NCBI GenBank assembly: GCA_045642085.1
Contig: JAZUIF010000013.1
Location: 1 to 64,000, forward strand
DNA from: UBA1723 sp045642085
GTDB lineage: Bacteria; Bacteroidota; Bacteroidia; Bacteroidales; Paludibacteraceae
Reading direction: 5' to 3'
Length of the DNA stretch: 64,000 bases
Positions 24,717 through 31,790 of this stretch are shown in pieces. How positions within the stretch are numbered: the stretch's first letter is position 1; each line of letters starts with the position of its first letter. The notes under the pieces were generated by a model. That model saw only the letters and a list, made by a program, of their open reading frames with translations. It searched no databases and had not been told where the DNA came from. The position numbers and the translations under genes were made by a program.

Positions 24717-25505
24717 TTACTTATTTCGCCAGACAAATGTTCTATGATATTCACCGTTATCTACAGTCAACGGATATCCGTCTTCGTCAAAAGTATATTT
24801 CAGACTGTAAACAACTGAACTATCATTTGAGAATATCGTAGTGTAAGCAATAGGCATATACTCACTGGCGACGCCATAGGAAGCATCAGGATATGTTGGA
24901 TAGGGATCGAAGCGTAGTTTACCTCTATTCTTATAGATAGGATCCTTACTATAAGCTAAAATATTAGTACAAGAGTCCTCTACAATCTTTACTAAATTAC
25001 CATTCTCCCAAAACAAACGAGAATTCTGATAAGGAATAGAGCACAAGGTAAGATGACCAAATTCATCATATTGATACTCATTTGTTCTGATAGATGTATC
25101 CTTATCATCCGTCAAGTAGTTGAATATGTCCAACGTATCCGTAAAAAATGTGATGTAGCCTTGTGAATTGAGCTTACCTCTAGCATTTCCTACTATATCA
25201 CGAGCAAAAGGGCTAGTATAAAAAGTTTTTCTAGTAAAAGAGTCTGAGTCAAATGTCACATGCGAAGTATCATTAGATGAAGCAAATTCAGTGAATACTG
25301 AGCATTCACTTTTAATGACACGACCTTTATTGTCATACGTAAAATTGTAAGCAGAGGTTGACATGTCACTTTGACCTGTACATTTTACCAAGACTTTTTC
25401 TGGATACCACTCTTCTTTTAGATCTTCTTCATCACACGAAGACATGAATGTTGTTGACAACAACATCACAGACGAGGCCAAGCCCCACAATAAATTTTTC
25501 TCCAT
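24717..25505 (-). CDS. Hypothetical lipoprotein with YD-like repeats
   Basis: The 262-aa protein carries a lipoprotein signal (LLSTTFMSSCDEED). The mature part contains several spaced motifs with the flavour of Rhs/YD or DUF4595-type beta repeats: FTYDNKGRVIKSE, YQYDEFGHLTLCS, LFWENGNLVKIVE and LKYTFDEDGYPLTVDNGEY. These suggest an elongated beta-meander exposed at the cell surface or in the periplasm. There is no catalytic motif. It stands alone, convergent with the YeiH gene. Bacteroidetes genomes carry many such lipoproteins of unknown role. Confidence 0.75.
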   Translation of the reverse strand: MEKNLLWGLASSVMLLSTTFMSSCDEEDLKEEWYPEKVLVKCTGQSDMSTSAYNFTYDNKGRVIKSECSVFTEFASSNDTSHVTFDSDSFTRKTFYTSPFARDIVGNARGKLNSQGYITFFTDTLDIFNYLTDDKDTSIRTNEYQYDEFGHLTLCSIPYQNSRLFWENGNLVKIVEDSCTNILAYSKDPIYKNRGKLRFDPYPTYPDASYGVASEYMPIAYTTIFSNDSSVVYSLKYTFDEDGYPLTVDNGEYHRTFVWRNK

Positions 25506-25676
25506 AACTATTAATTTCTATTACAAATTATCTTCGGCAAATATATTGTTGAAGTTAATTGTGTAAAAACAAATTCGTAAAAATCCGAATTTATTTACGA
25601 AAAGGGGAAATCACATTAAGCTCAACAATTGATAACCATTTAATAATCAATCGATATATTATCTAATAATTTCAAA

Positions 25677-26255
25677 TCAATTCAACGCAACCAAATCAGA
25701 CTTCTCATATCGATTATGACCTTGTAAACTCTTTTTATATTTCCAACAAACAATTGCCTCCTCTAGGCTTTTCCCCTTGTTATCTTCAAAAAAATCTCGA
25801 ATGTAGGTATTATATTCAAACTGCTTGTCGATAACCGTTTTCTCTTTCTTCTTTTCTTCTAAAATATGATAATATGCGTCAATAGCATCTTCATATGTTT
25901 TACCTGCATTGCTCTTTAACCATTTTTGAAATAACACATTAAACGAGAAACACTTCCCAATTTTTTCCTTAAAGAATTTTCTATGTTTCTCTGAGCAAAC
26001 AAAATTATCCTCAATGATTGTTTGTTCTGTTAATTCTCCTATATCCAAAGTTACTTTTCTAGATACTTTCTCTGCTGCCACAATATTTCCGGAATCCAAG
26101 AAAGTAGCAATTCTATTTGTGAGTTCTAATTTACCTCCTGATACAGGCAATTTATTCTTTCTACAGAAATCAACTAACTCTTCTTTTAGATAATAAAAGC
26201 TTCTAAACGTTTCTCCCTTAAGTCCTACAATAATTTCTGGTCGCTCGCTTATCAT
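25677..26255 (-). CDS. SAP-domain protein (DUF6434-like)
   Basis: The 192-aa protein has no signal peptide. Residues of about 20-55 (SFYYLKEELVDFCRKNKLPV, then GGKLELTNRIATFL) form a SAP-type helix-extension-helix motif, usually nucleic-acid binding. The rest includes a repeated pattern FFKEKIGKCFSFNVLFQKWL, AGKTYEDAIDAYYHI and KGKSLEEAIVCWKYKK, resembling the helical domain that follows SAP in this family. It is probably a cytoplasmic DNA- or RNA-associated protein of unknown process. It is flanked by unrelated genes and more than 80 nt from each, so likely monocistronic. Confidence 0.75.
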   Translation of the reverse strand: MISERPEIIVGLKGETFRSFYYLKEELVDFCRKNKLPVSGGKLELTNRIATFLDSGNIVAAEKVSRKVTLDIGELTEQTIIEDNFVCSEKHRKFFKEKIGKCFSFNVLFQKWLKSNAGKTYEDAIDAYYHILEEKKKEKTVIDKQFEYNTYIRDFFEDNKGKSLEEAIVCWKYKKSLQGHNRYEKSDLVALN

Positions 26256-26293
26256 GGCTTATCTCTATTATTTCATTACATAAAACTTACGCA

Positions 26294-26324
26294 ACAAAAA
26301 AGGTCAGGTTTTCACCTGACCTTT
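26294..26324 (-). terminator. Terminator of the TPR-protein gene
   Basis: On the minus strand AAAGGTCAGG pairs with CCTGACCTTT around a 6-nt loop and is followed by TTTTGTTG. It lies 23 nt after the stop. Confidence 0.85.
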
Positions 26325-26346
26325 ATAAATCCTTTCTAGTAATTTC

Positions 26347-27003
26347 TTACTTCAAACCTACTGTAGGATCACAGTTTGTCTCCTGAGTTCCGATACCGCA
26401 GTACTCCTTCAAAGAATCGAATGCCTTGTAGAAGTCTAGAGAAGCAGCGCGCTCCCAGTCTAGAGCAGCAGCCTCAACATCACCACCCTTGTAACGTAGG
26501 TGACCACGGTTGTAGTATGCCTTAGCAAACTGAGGTGTAAGAGCGATTGCCTTGTTGTAATCCTTCATTGCAGCCTTCTCATCACCTAGCTCAGCGTATG
26601 AGTTACCTCTGTTAAAGTAAGCCTCAGCAAACTTAGGGTTGATCTTGATAGCAGCATTGTTGTCATCGATAGATCCCTTAACATCACCAAGCTCTTTTCT
26701 TGTAGTAGCACGGTTGTAGAATGTCAATGCATCATTTGGATTTGACTCAAGAACTACATCATAATCAGCCTTAGCTCCTTTATAGTCTCCCAAACGGAAT
26801 TTTGCATTTCCCATGTTGCCGTAAGCTTCGATGAACTTTGGATTTAACTCAAGCACTTTGTTGAAGCTCTGGATAGCAGCCTTGTACTCAGCGTTGCGAT
26901 ACTTCTGAATACCTTCGTTGAAATACTCAGTTACACTCTTCTGAGCTGATGCTGTCAACGCAAAACAAACTGTTGACACTAATAAAAAGAAAAATTTTCT
27001 CAT
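26347..27003 (-). CDS. Secreted tetratricopeptide-repeat protein
   Basis: The 218-aa protein has a signal peptide (MRKFFFLLVSTVCFALTASA) without a lipobox. Four to five TPR units follow, each with the A-x-x-x-[FY]-N-[KR] pattern: AAIQSFNKVLELNPKFIEA, GAKADYDVVLESNPNDALT, GSIDDNNAAIKINPKFAEA, AAMKDYNKAIALTPQFAKA and AAALDWERAASLDFYKA. Such proteins are protein-protein scaffolds in the periplasm or outer membrane. The partner is unknown. A TATTTTTG -7 box lies at 27111-27118 on the minus strand. The gene ends at a clean terminator. Confidence 0.9.
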   Translation of the reverse strand: MRKFFFLLVSTVCFALTASAQKSVTEYFNEGIQKYRNAEYKAAIQSFNKVLELNPKFIEAYGNMGNAKFRLGDYKGAKADYDVVLESNPNDALTFYNRATTRKELGDVKGSIDDNNAAIKINPKFAEAYFNRGNSYAELGDEKAAMKDYNKAIALTPQFAKAYYNRGHLRYKGGDVEAAALDWERAASLDFYKAFDSLKEYCGIGTQETNCDPTVGLK

Positions 27004-27308
27004 TTTTTAAATCGTTTAGTCCGTTATCCTATGACAACTGACATTTCTTTTTTTATTACCTAATAATGTATACAGGACAATGAATAAACCATCCAACATA
27101 TATACGAATGCAAAAATACAACTTTTGGAATATAAAACTAACATATTTTCTTTTTTTTATGTTAAAATTTCTTATTTGCCAGTTTTCATCGACGAATAAG
27201 ATGTTGTACATCATTTTAAGCCATTTTTTCACATGTAATTCTTTTGTCATTGAAAATTTTGACTTTATCTTAGTGTAAAAATATTAGAACACATAAACAA
27301 TTATTGCC
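27004..27308. other. Divergent intergenic region
   Basis: About 305 AT-rich bases between the divergent TPR and uridine-kinase-like genes. The only signal I trust is the minus-strand TATTTTTG at 27111-27118. A 64-codon frame inside it lacks coding character. Nothing else is seen. Confidence 0.5.
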
Positions 27309-28955
27309 ATGGAAAAGAAAGTCAAAATACATTGCGTCAATAGCAATATAACAAATTCATATCCCGCTGGCATCACATTGGAGGAGATATGTCCAAAGGA
27401 TGTCAAAGCGATCGTAGCAAAAGTTAACGGTAAAATCAAAGATCTTAAATTTTGCGTTTACAAACCAAAATGCGTTGAATTCCTTGGATTGGATTCCCTT
27501 CATGGTGTTCGAGCTTATCTACGCAGTATATCATTTTTATTATATGAGGCAGTCACTCACATAAATAAGGATGCTTGTCTACGTATTGAACACCCTATCT
27601 CAGGAGGTTATCTATGTCAAATTGCAGGTTTGGGCGAAATTAACGATGATCTTTGTCAACGTCTTTCGGAAAGAATAAAGGAGATGATCGCAAAGAAGAC
27701 TGAGTTCATTCAAGAGATCGTCCCTACTACTTGGGCTATACAATATTTCGAAGACTGTGCCGCTTTTGATAAAGTCAATATCTTAAAGAGTCGTGGCGAG
27801 ATGTACACTGAGTTGTACCGTATCGGCGACTTGTACGATTTCTATTATGGTGCACTTGTGCCTAACGCTGGCTACCTAGATAAGTTTGCTCTTCGTCCAT
27901 ACAATGGAGCACTACTGTTGACTGTTCCGTCGGCAGAAAAGCCAAATGAGCTTGCTCCTGTAACCCAGCAGCCTCAGCTTTTGAAGGCTTTCTCAGAGCA
28001 CACTACTTTCAACCAGCTTCTTGGAGTGGAGAATGTAGGCGACCTGAACATCGGTCTGCTTGAGAAGAGCAACGCAAGCAATCTAATCAAGGTGGCAGAG
28101 GCTCTTCAAGAGAAGAAAATCGCTCTTATCGCCGACGAGATAGCAAAACGTGACAAGGTACGCATCGTCCTTCTTGCTGGTCCATCCTCATCGGGCAAGA
28201 CGACTTCAAGCAAGAGATTGGCTGTACAGCTTGCAGTATGCGGTTTGAAACCAATCGCTGTATCGCTCGATGATTATTTCGTGCCACGCGACCAGACCCC
28301 AAAAGATGAGAACGGCAACTACGATTTCGAGAGCCTTTACGCTTTGGATCTAGACTTGTTCAATAACGACTTGAACAAACTAATTGCTGGCGAACCAGTC
28401 ACTCTTCCTCGATACAATTTCGAGACTGGAGGCCGCGAGAAAGGAGAGACAATCCAGATCCATAACAATGAGGTGTTGATCTTCGAGGGTATCCACGCGT
28501 TGAATCCAAAACTTACTGAGAAGATTCCAGCAGAGAATAAGTTTAAGATCTTCGTTTCTGCGTTGACTTCAATCTCTCTTGATAATCACAACTGTATTCC
28601 AAATACCGACAACCGTTTGATCCGCCGTATCGTGCGCGACTTCAAATACCGTGGTTACTCGGCAGAGGATACAATCAAACGTTGGCCTGACGTGATGAAA
28701 GGCGAGGAGAAGTGGATTGTGCCATACCAGGAGGAGGCAGACGCAATGTTCAACTCTGCCATGATTTTCGAGCTTTGTGTACTTAAGCATCACGCAATCG
28801 CTCCACTATCGATGGTGGCACAGACATCGCCATACTATTCAGAGGCACATCGTCTGCTCAACTTCCTTTCATACTTCGCTGATATCCAGGAGAACGAGAT
28901 TCCGTCGACATCATTGTTGAGAGAATTCGTAGGCGGTAGTAGTTTCAAATATTAG
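27309..28955 (+). CDS. Uridine kinase-family protein with N-terminal TGS-like domain
   Basis: The 548-aa protein opens with a TGS-like ubiquitin fold (KVKIHCVNSNITNSYPAGIT...EEICPKD, residues 3-50) and a ThrRS-like second region, as in the long bacterial 'nucleoside kinase' proteins. From about residue 280 it is a phosphoribulokinase/uridine kinase domain: Walker A AGPSSSGKTTSSKRLAV, SLDDYFVPRDQTPKDENG, LPRYNFETGGREKGE and VLIFEGIHALNP. The expected activity is phosphorylation of a nucleoside or related sugar, but the physiological substrate of these TGS fusions is not settled. It is cytoplasmic, appears monocistronic, and has a terminator at 29096. Confidence 0.87.
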   Translation: MEKKVKIHCVNSNITNSYPAGITLEEICPKDVKAIVAKVNGKIKDLKFCVYKPKCVEFLGLDSLHGVRAYLRSISFLLYEAVTHINKDACLRIEHPISGGYLCQIAGLGEINDDLCQRLSERIKEMIAKKTEFIQEIVPTTWAIQYFEDCAAFDKVNILKSRGEMYTELYRIGDLYDFYYGALVPNAGYLDKFALRPYNGALLLTVPSAEKPNELAPVTQQPQLLKAFSEHTTFNQLLGVENVGDLNIGLLEKSNASNLIKVAEALQEKKIALIADEIAKRDKVRIVLLAGPSSSGKTTSSKRLAVQLAVCGLKPIAVSLDDYFVPRDQTPKDENGNYDFESLYALDLDLFNNDLNKLIAGEPVTLPRYNFETGGREKGETIQIHNNEVLIFEGIHALNPKLTEKIPAENKFKIFVSALTSISLDNHNCIPNTDNRLIRRIVRDFKYRGYSAEDTIKRWPDVMKGEEKWIVPYQEEADAMFNSAMIFELCVLKHHAIAPLSMVAQTSPYYSEAHRLLNFLSYFADIQENEIPSTSLLREFVGGSSFKY

Positions 28956-28958
28956 TAG

Positions 28959-29011
28959 TGGCAGGTCTTGTGCCTGCCCATATGAGGAAAAGGTCTTGTG
29001 CCTGCTCATGT
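28959..29011. repeat. GGTCTTGTGCCTGC direct repeats
   Basis: Two copies of GGTCTTGTGCCTGC occur 30 bp apart, the first within a small palindrome GGCAGGTCTTGTGCCTGCC. This is short repetitive intergenic DNA immediately after the uridine-kinase-like gene. Confidence 0.5.
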
Positions 29012-29095
29012 AAAGAAATATGATGGTTTGTAGGGCCGTTTCTTATCCGAACCCTCTCATTCGCTCTGAGTCTCGCCCCTACACCATCAAACGGA

Positions 29096-29130
29096 AAAAG
29101 ACGTGGTTTTTACAAGCCACGTCTTTTGTG
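29096..29130 (+). terminator. Terminator of the uridine-kinase-like gene
   Basis: AAAAGACGTGG pairs perfectly with CCACGTCTTTT around a 10-nt loop. It works in either direction by composition. Confidence 0.8.
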
Positions 29131-29162
29131 TTAAATGAAAATAATGTGAGAATTCCAAAGTC

Positions 29163-29434
29163 CTATTTATTATGTCTTACATTTAGAATTCTTCCTTCCT
29201 TATCAAAATCAAAGCAAACAAATTGAGTGCAATTGCCATATAAAACATACTCGCTCCTGAAGAAATTATTAATCTTTTTCATCGGCTTTTCCTCTATATT
29301 TTCTTCACCACACATTGTGACCAATATTGTACGAGCGTTTTTTATTGTCATTTTACCCCATTGAAGATTCTTGATTAGAAAATCAGTATCCCATTCCTTT
29401 CCTATAAGTAGTTTTACATCATTTTTTTAAGCAT
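29163..29434 (-). pseudogene. Small hypothetical gene with a frameshift in an A7 run
   Basis: A 62-codon ATG frame (29351-29163) ends YVLYGNCTQFVCFDFDKEGR and looks like real protein. The same frame stays open upstream, coding KLLIGKEWDTDFLIKNLQWG, until a TAA formed by the homopolymer at 29422-29428. If that A7 (minus strand) were A8, an ATG at 29434 would join the frame and give about 90 aa beginning MLKKNDVKLLIG. So this is either a one-base-deletion pseudogene, a sequencing artefact, or a shorter gene starting at 29351. It lies downstream of the BspA lipoprotein on the same strand. Family unknown. Confidence 0.45.
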
Positions 29435-29524
29435 GATCTAAAAAATTAAAAGGCACTATGTCTTAAATTATGACTAATTTAAGGCAAAAATTATTCTACT
29501 AAACCATAAACAAGCTACTTGTTT

Positions 29525-30514
29525 TTATTTTATAAATGTTACCGATTTTACATCAGCGAAAAAATCCTCCATGGTTGTTTCTTTTTCTATATGCATATCG
29601 AGTTTCCAATCATATTCATAACTATAGAATTTTAAATTCTCCTCCGAATTGTCAATCACAATATCAAGGTTATCACATCCAGAAAAAGCATACGAACCGA
29701 TTTCAGTCACACTAGATGGGATCTCGATAGAAGTCAAACTGTAACAGTTATAAAAAGCATACGAACCGATTTCAGTTACACTAGATGGGATTTTGACATT
29801 CCTTAACGCACCACAACAATAAAATGTATTTGGTTCAATACTAGTAATGCCATAAGAAATCTCTATACTTTCTAAGTTCCAACAATATCCAAAAGCAAAA
29901 GAACCTATACTTTTCACGCTTGATGGTATTTTTACTCCAGTAATTCCACAACAATAAGAAAATGCATCTTCACCAATACTTGTCACACCATCAGGCACAA
30001 CAAATACGCCTGTTTTCCCATTTGGAACTGTCATCAATTTTTTTTTACTTTTGTCATACAATACCCCATCAACAGATGTAAAATTGGGGTTATCAGGTGA
30101 CACATTTATACTTGTAAACTCACTCTCACAAGTCATCCTAGCAAAATTTGAACCAATATATGTGACACTCTTTGGTATTTCTATGCTCGAAATTCCACCA
30201 CTATGAGGATTAAAAGCATCATCTCCAATACCAGTTACATTATACACTTTTTCTCCTATTTTTATTTTGGTTGGGATTATTATGGATTTGTTTTCATAAT
30301 CATTAGAATCACCTCTAACTTCAACTGTCAATTCCGACGTGATTCGAAACTTCAATGGTGTGCTAGACACATCCACTACAATATCCTCCGATTCATCTGA
30401 ATCTTTTTGTTCATTCAAGTTATTGTCTGCCTCATCAACATTATCTTTATCACAACTAGAAAAGAAAAATAGTGAAAAAATCAGACTAAATAACAAATAA
30501 AAAATCCTTTTCAT
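29525..30514 (-). CDS. BspA-type leucine-rich-repeat lipoprotein
   Basis: The 329-aa protein has a lipoprotein signal ending FFFSSCDKDN, so it is probably anchored at the outer membrane. After an acidic linker comes the N-cap module STPLKFRITSELTVEVRGDS to KIGEKVYNVTGIGDDAF. LRR_5 (BspA/Treponema type, about 23 aa) repeats follow, such as VKSIGSFAFGYCWNLESIEI and VTEIGSYAFYNCYSLTSIEI. The end is a C-cap DIVIDNSEENLKFYS plus VKSVTFIK. It shares all modules with the 50-61 kb cluster but is the only one with a lipobox. Related proteins mediate adhesion. A structured-RNA candidate with a terminator lies 47 nt upstream. Confidence 0.9.
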   Translation of the reverse strand: MKRIFYLLFSLIFSLFFFSSCDKDNVDEADNNLNEQKDSDESEDIVVDVSSTPLKFRITSELTVEVRGDSNDYENKSIIIPTKIKIGEKVYNVTGIGDDAFNPHSGGISSIEIPKSVTYIGSNFARMTCESEFTSINVSPDNPNFTSVDGVLYDKSKKKLMTVPNGKTGVFVVPDGVTSIGEDAFSYCCGITGVKIPSSVKSIGSFAFGYCWNLESIEISYGITSIEPNTFYCCGALRNVKIPSSVTEIGSYAFYNCYSLTSIEIPSSVTEIGSYAFSGCDNLDIVIDNSEENLKFYSYEYDWKLDMHIEKETTMEDFFADVKSVTFIK

Positions 30515-30561
30515 ATTTTAACATCATCTTCTCCCACAATCCCCAAAGAGAAATTTAATAC

Positions 30562-30598
30562 AAAAAAAGCGTGGGATTGACTTGCGTCCAATCTCACG
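30562..30598 (-). terminator. Intrinsic terminator of the RNA candidate
   Basis: On the minus strand GTGAGATTGGAC and GTCAATCCCAC form a stem with one mismatch and one bulge around GCAA, followed within two bases by a run of seven T. Confidence 0.75.
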
Positions 30599-30855
30599 TT
30601 CAAGGCTCGGCAAAGCCATTATAAGAAGATAGGAACAGCAAGAAAACACCACGCATTAGTATACAATAAACCCAACCGCGTAGCTATCCCCTATTGGGAC
30701 AGCGACACGGCGGATAGATAATACACCATCCGTAGCGTTCACTATTGCTTCTCTTCTTGCTTATTCTAAAATTTTGCCGATTCTGAACGTCAAAAAGGAA
30801 AGCGAGTAAACGCTTTTATAAAATAACTTTGTTATTCAAGACAATACTTAAATAA
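30562..30855 (-). ncRNA. Candidate structured noncoding RNA (or long leader of the BspA gene)
   Basis: No protein frame covers this interval, yet it has a promoter (30862-30891) and an intrinsic terminator (30562-30598), both on the minus strand. A nested long-range stem links the two ends: TCGGCAAA (30780-30773) with TTTGCCGA (30614-30607), ATAAG with CTTAT, and GCAAGAA with TTCTTGC. Inside, a GC-rich hairpin CCGC...GCGG carries an apical TCCC/GGGGA loop (around 30678-30715). GC content stands out from the AT-rich flanks. The rod-like long stem with an internal domain recalls 6S-type RNAs, but I cannot confirm a family. Alternatively it is an attenuated leader of the lipoprotein gene at 30514. 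Confidence 0.55.
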
Positions 30856-30861
30856 CAAACG

Positions 30862-30891
30862 CAAAATTATAATAAATTTTGAAAGTTCAAA
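30862..30891 (-). promoter_or_regulatory. Promoter of the RNA candidate (TTTG-N18-TAATTTTG)
   Basis: On the minus strand TTTG (30891-30888) and TAATTTTG (30869-30862) are 18 nt apart, a good Bacteroidetes -33/-7 match. The predicted start is near 30855. Confidence 0.6.
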
Positions 30892-30950
30892 TATTTCGAT
30901 ATCCACAAAGAAAAAATTTTTCAAATCCTCAATAACCAACAATCAAATTT

Positions 30951-30980
30951 TTTGACATTAAAATCATTTTCGTATATTTG
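30951..30980 (+). promoter_or_regulatory. Promoter of the retropepsin operon (TTTG-N18-TATATTTG)
   Basis: TTTG at 30951-30954 and TATATTTG at 30973-30980 are 18 nt apart. The transcript would begin near 30987. This rules out the ATG at 30952 as a start and supports ATG 31012 for the first gene. Confidence 0.7.
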
Positions 30981-31011
30981 CAAAATGATTACTAACAGTA
31001 ATAAACAAAGT

Positions 31012-31167
31012 ATGAAAACACAAATTTTTGACAAAAATCACAATCTAATTTCCGAAAAGGAAACAAGAGTACCAACAAAGCCAAGTGCGACTTACATTCG
31101 CGTAAAAAATCTCAAGAACAATCAAGACAAACCAAAATCAGAAGTAATTACTAATATTTTAATGTAA
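31012..31167 (+). CDS. Small 51-aa protein preceding a retropepsin
   Basis: The ATG at 31012 lies 25 nt after the predicted transcription start, and upstream ATGs fall in or before the promoter. The 51-aa product begins MKTQIFDKNHNLISEKETRV and is polar and basic, with TKPSATYIRVKNLK in the middle. There is no signal peptide or membrane helix. It ends 6 nt before the retropepsin start, so the two are surely cotranscribed and probably coupled. Possible roles are a substrate, inhibitor or partner of the protease; this is inference from position only. Confidence 0.6.
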   Translation: MKTQIFDKNHNLISEKETRVPTKPSATYIRVKNLKNNQDKPKSEVITNILM

Positions 31168-31173
31168 CCTATC

Positions 31174-31614
31174 ATGTCGGTCTTTACACAAAAGTGCCCT
31201 GATATAATAGATGCAATTATCAGTGAATGTCGTGTTTGTCCTCCCGTTGATTTTATGAAAGGGGAATTGCCAGAGGAAGTCTACATATCTCAAAATGCAA
31301 TGTGGGACACTGGAGCTACAAATACATTGATTTCCCCTAAGATTATTCAGACACTAAAATTAAAACCATTTGGAAAATCAAGCATATCAAGTGCAAATGG
31401 TGTTATAGAGGCAAATTCCTATCTTATTCATGTCGGATTACCATCTGGAAGTATAATAACAAATATACTTGCTTTGGAAAACGACAATGAAGACTATGAA
31501 ATAGTAATTGGAATGGATATTATAACACAAGGAGACTTCGCTTTTTCAAACAAAGATGAACATTCGACATTCTCTTTCAGGATTCCAAGTTCAGAAGAGA
31601 TTATTCTAAAATAA
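31174..31614 (+). CDS. Retropepsin-like aspartic protease
   Basis: The 146-aa protein contains the aspartic-protease active-site motif WDTGATNTLIS (residues 44-54). A KPFGKSSISSANGVIEANSY strand pair follows, as expected for a flap region, and then the second conserved segment IVIGMDIITQGDFAFSN near 110-126. This is the single-lobe (retroviral-like) architecture, which works as a dimer. There is no signal peptide, so it would act in the cytoplasm, unlike many bacterial relatives that are anchored. CPDIIDAIISECRVCPP at the N-terminus carries three Cys of unknown role. It forms a two-gene operon with the 51-aa protein. Confidence 0.8.
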   Translation: MSVFTQKCPDIIDAIISECRVCPPVDFMKGELPEEVYISQNAMWDTGATNTLISPKIIQTLKLKPFGKSSISSANGVIEANSYLIHVGLPSGSIITNILALENDNEDYEIVIGMDIITQGDFAFSNKDEHSTFSFRIPSSEEIILK

Positions 31615-31732
31615 TGCTTTTACGAACAATCTGCGAATAGCCGTTTCAGCGCTACAAATTAACCATTCGCATAGACAAATGGTAAATAATGGAGACGTGA
31701 TAATTCGCGTCGCAACGGAAGAAATTCCAGCA

Positions 31733-31769
31733 CAAAAAAAATGGCGGGGAATCAGATTCCTCGCCATTT
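31733..31769 (-). terminator. Terminator of the GH94 phosphorylase gene
   Basis: On the minus strand AAATGGCGAGGAAT pairs with ATTCCCCGCCATTT around 3 nt, followed by a T-run ending TTGTG. It begins 22 nt after the stop. Confidence 0.85.
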
Positions 31770-31790
31770 GTTATTGATGTCCGCAGTGGA

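Noticed and set aside
24632..24841. 69-codon plus-strand frame starting MRNTKTKTKTK
   Set aside because: It is made of a Lys/Thr simple repeat and the YeiH terminator and is antisense to the lipoprotein gene.
27056..27250. 64-codon minus-strand frame upstream of the TPR gene
   Set aside because: It overlaps the predicted TPR promoter and is an AT-rich chance frame.
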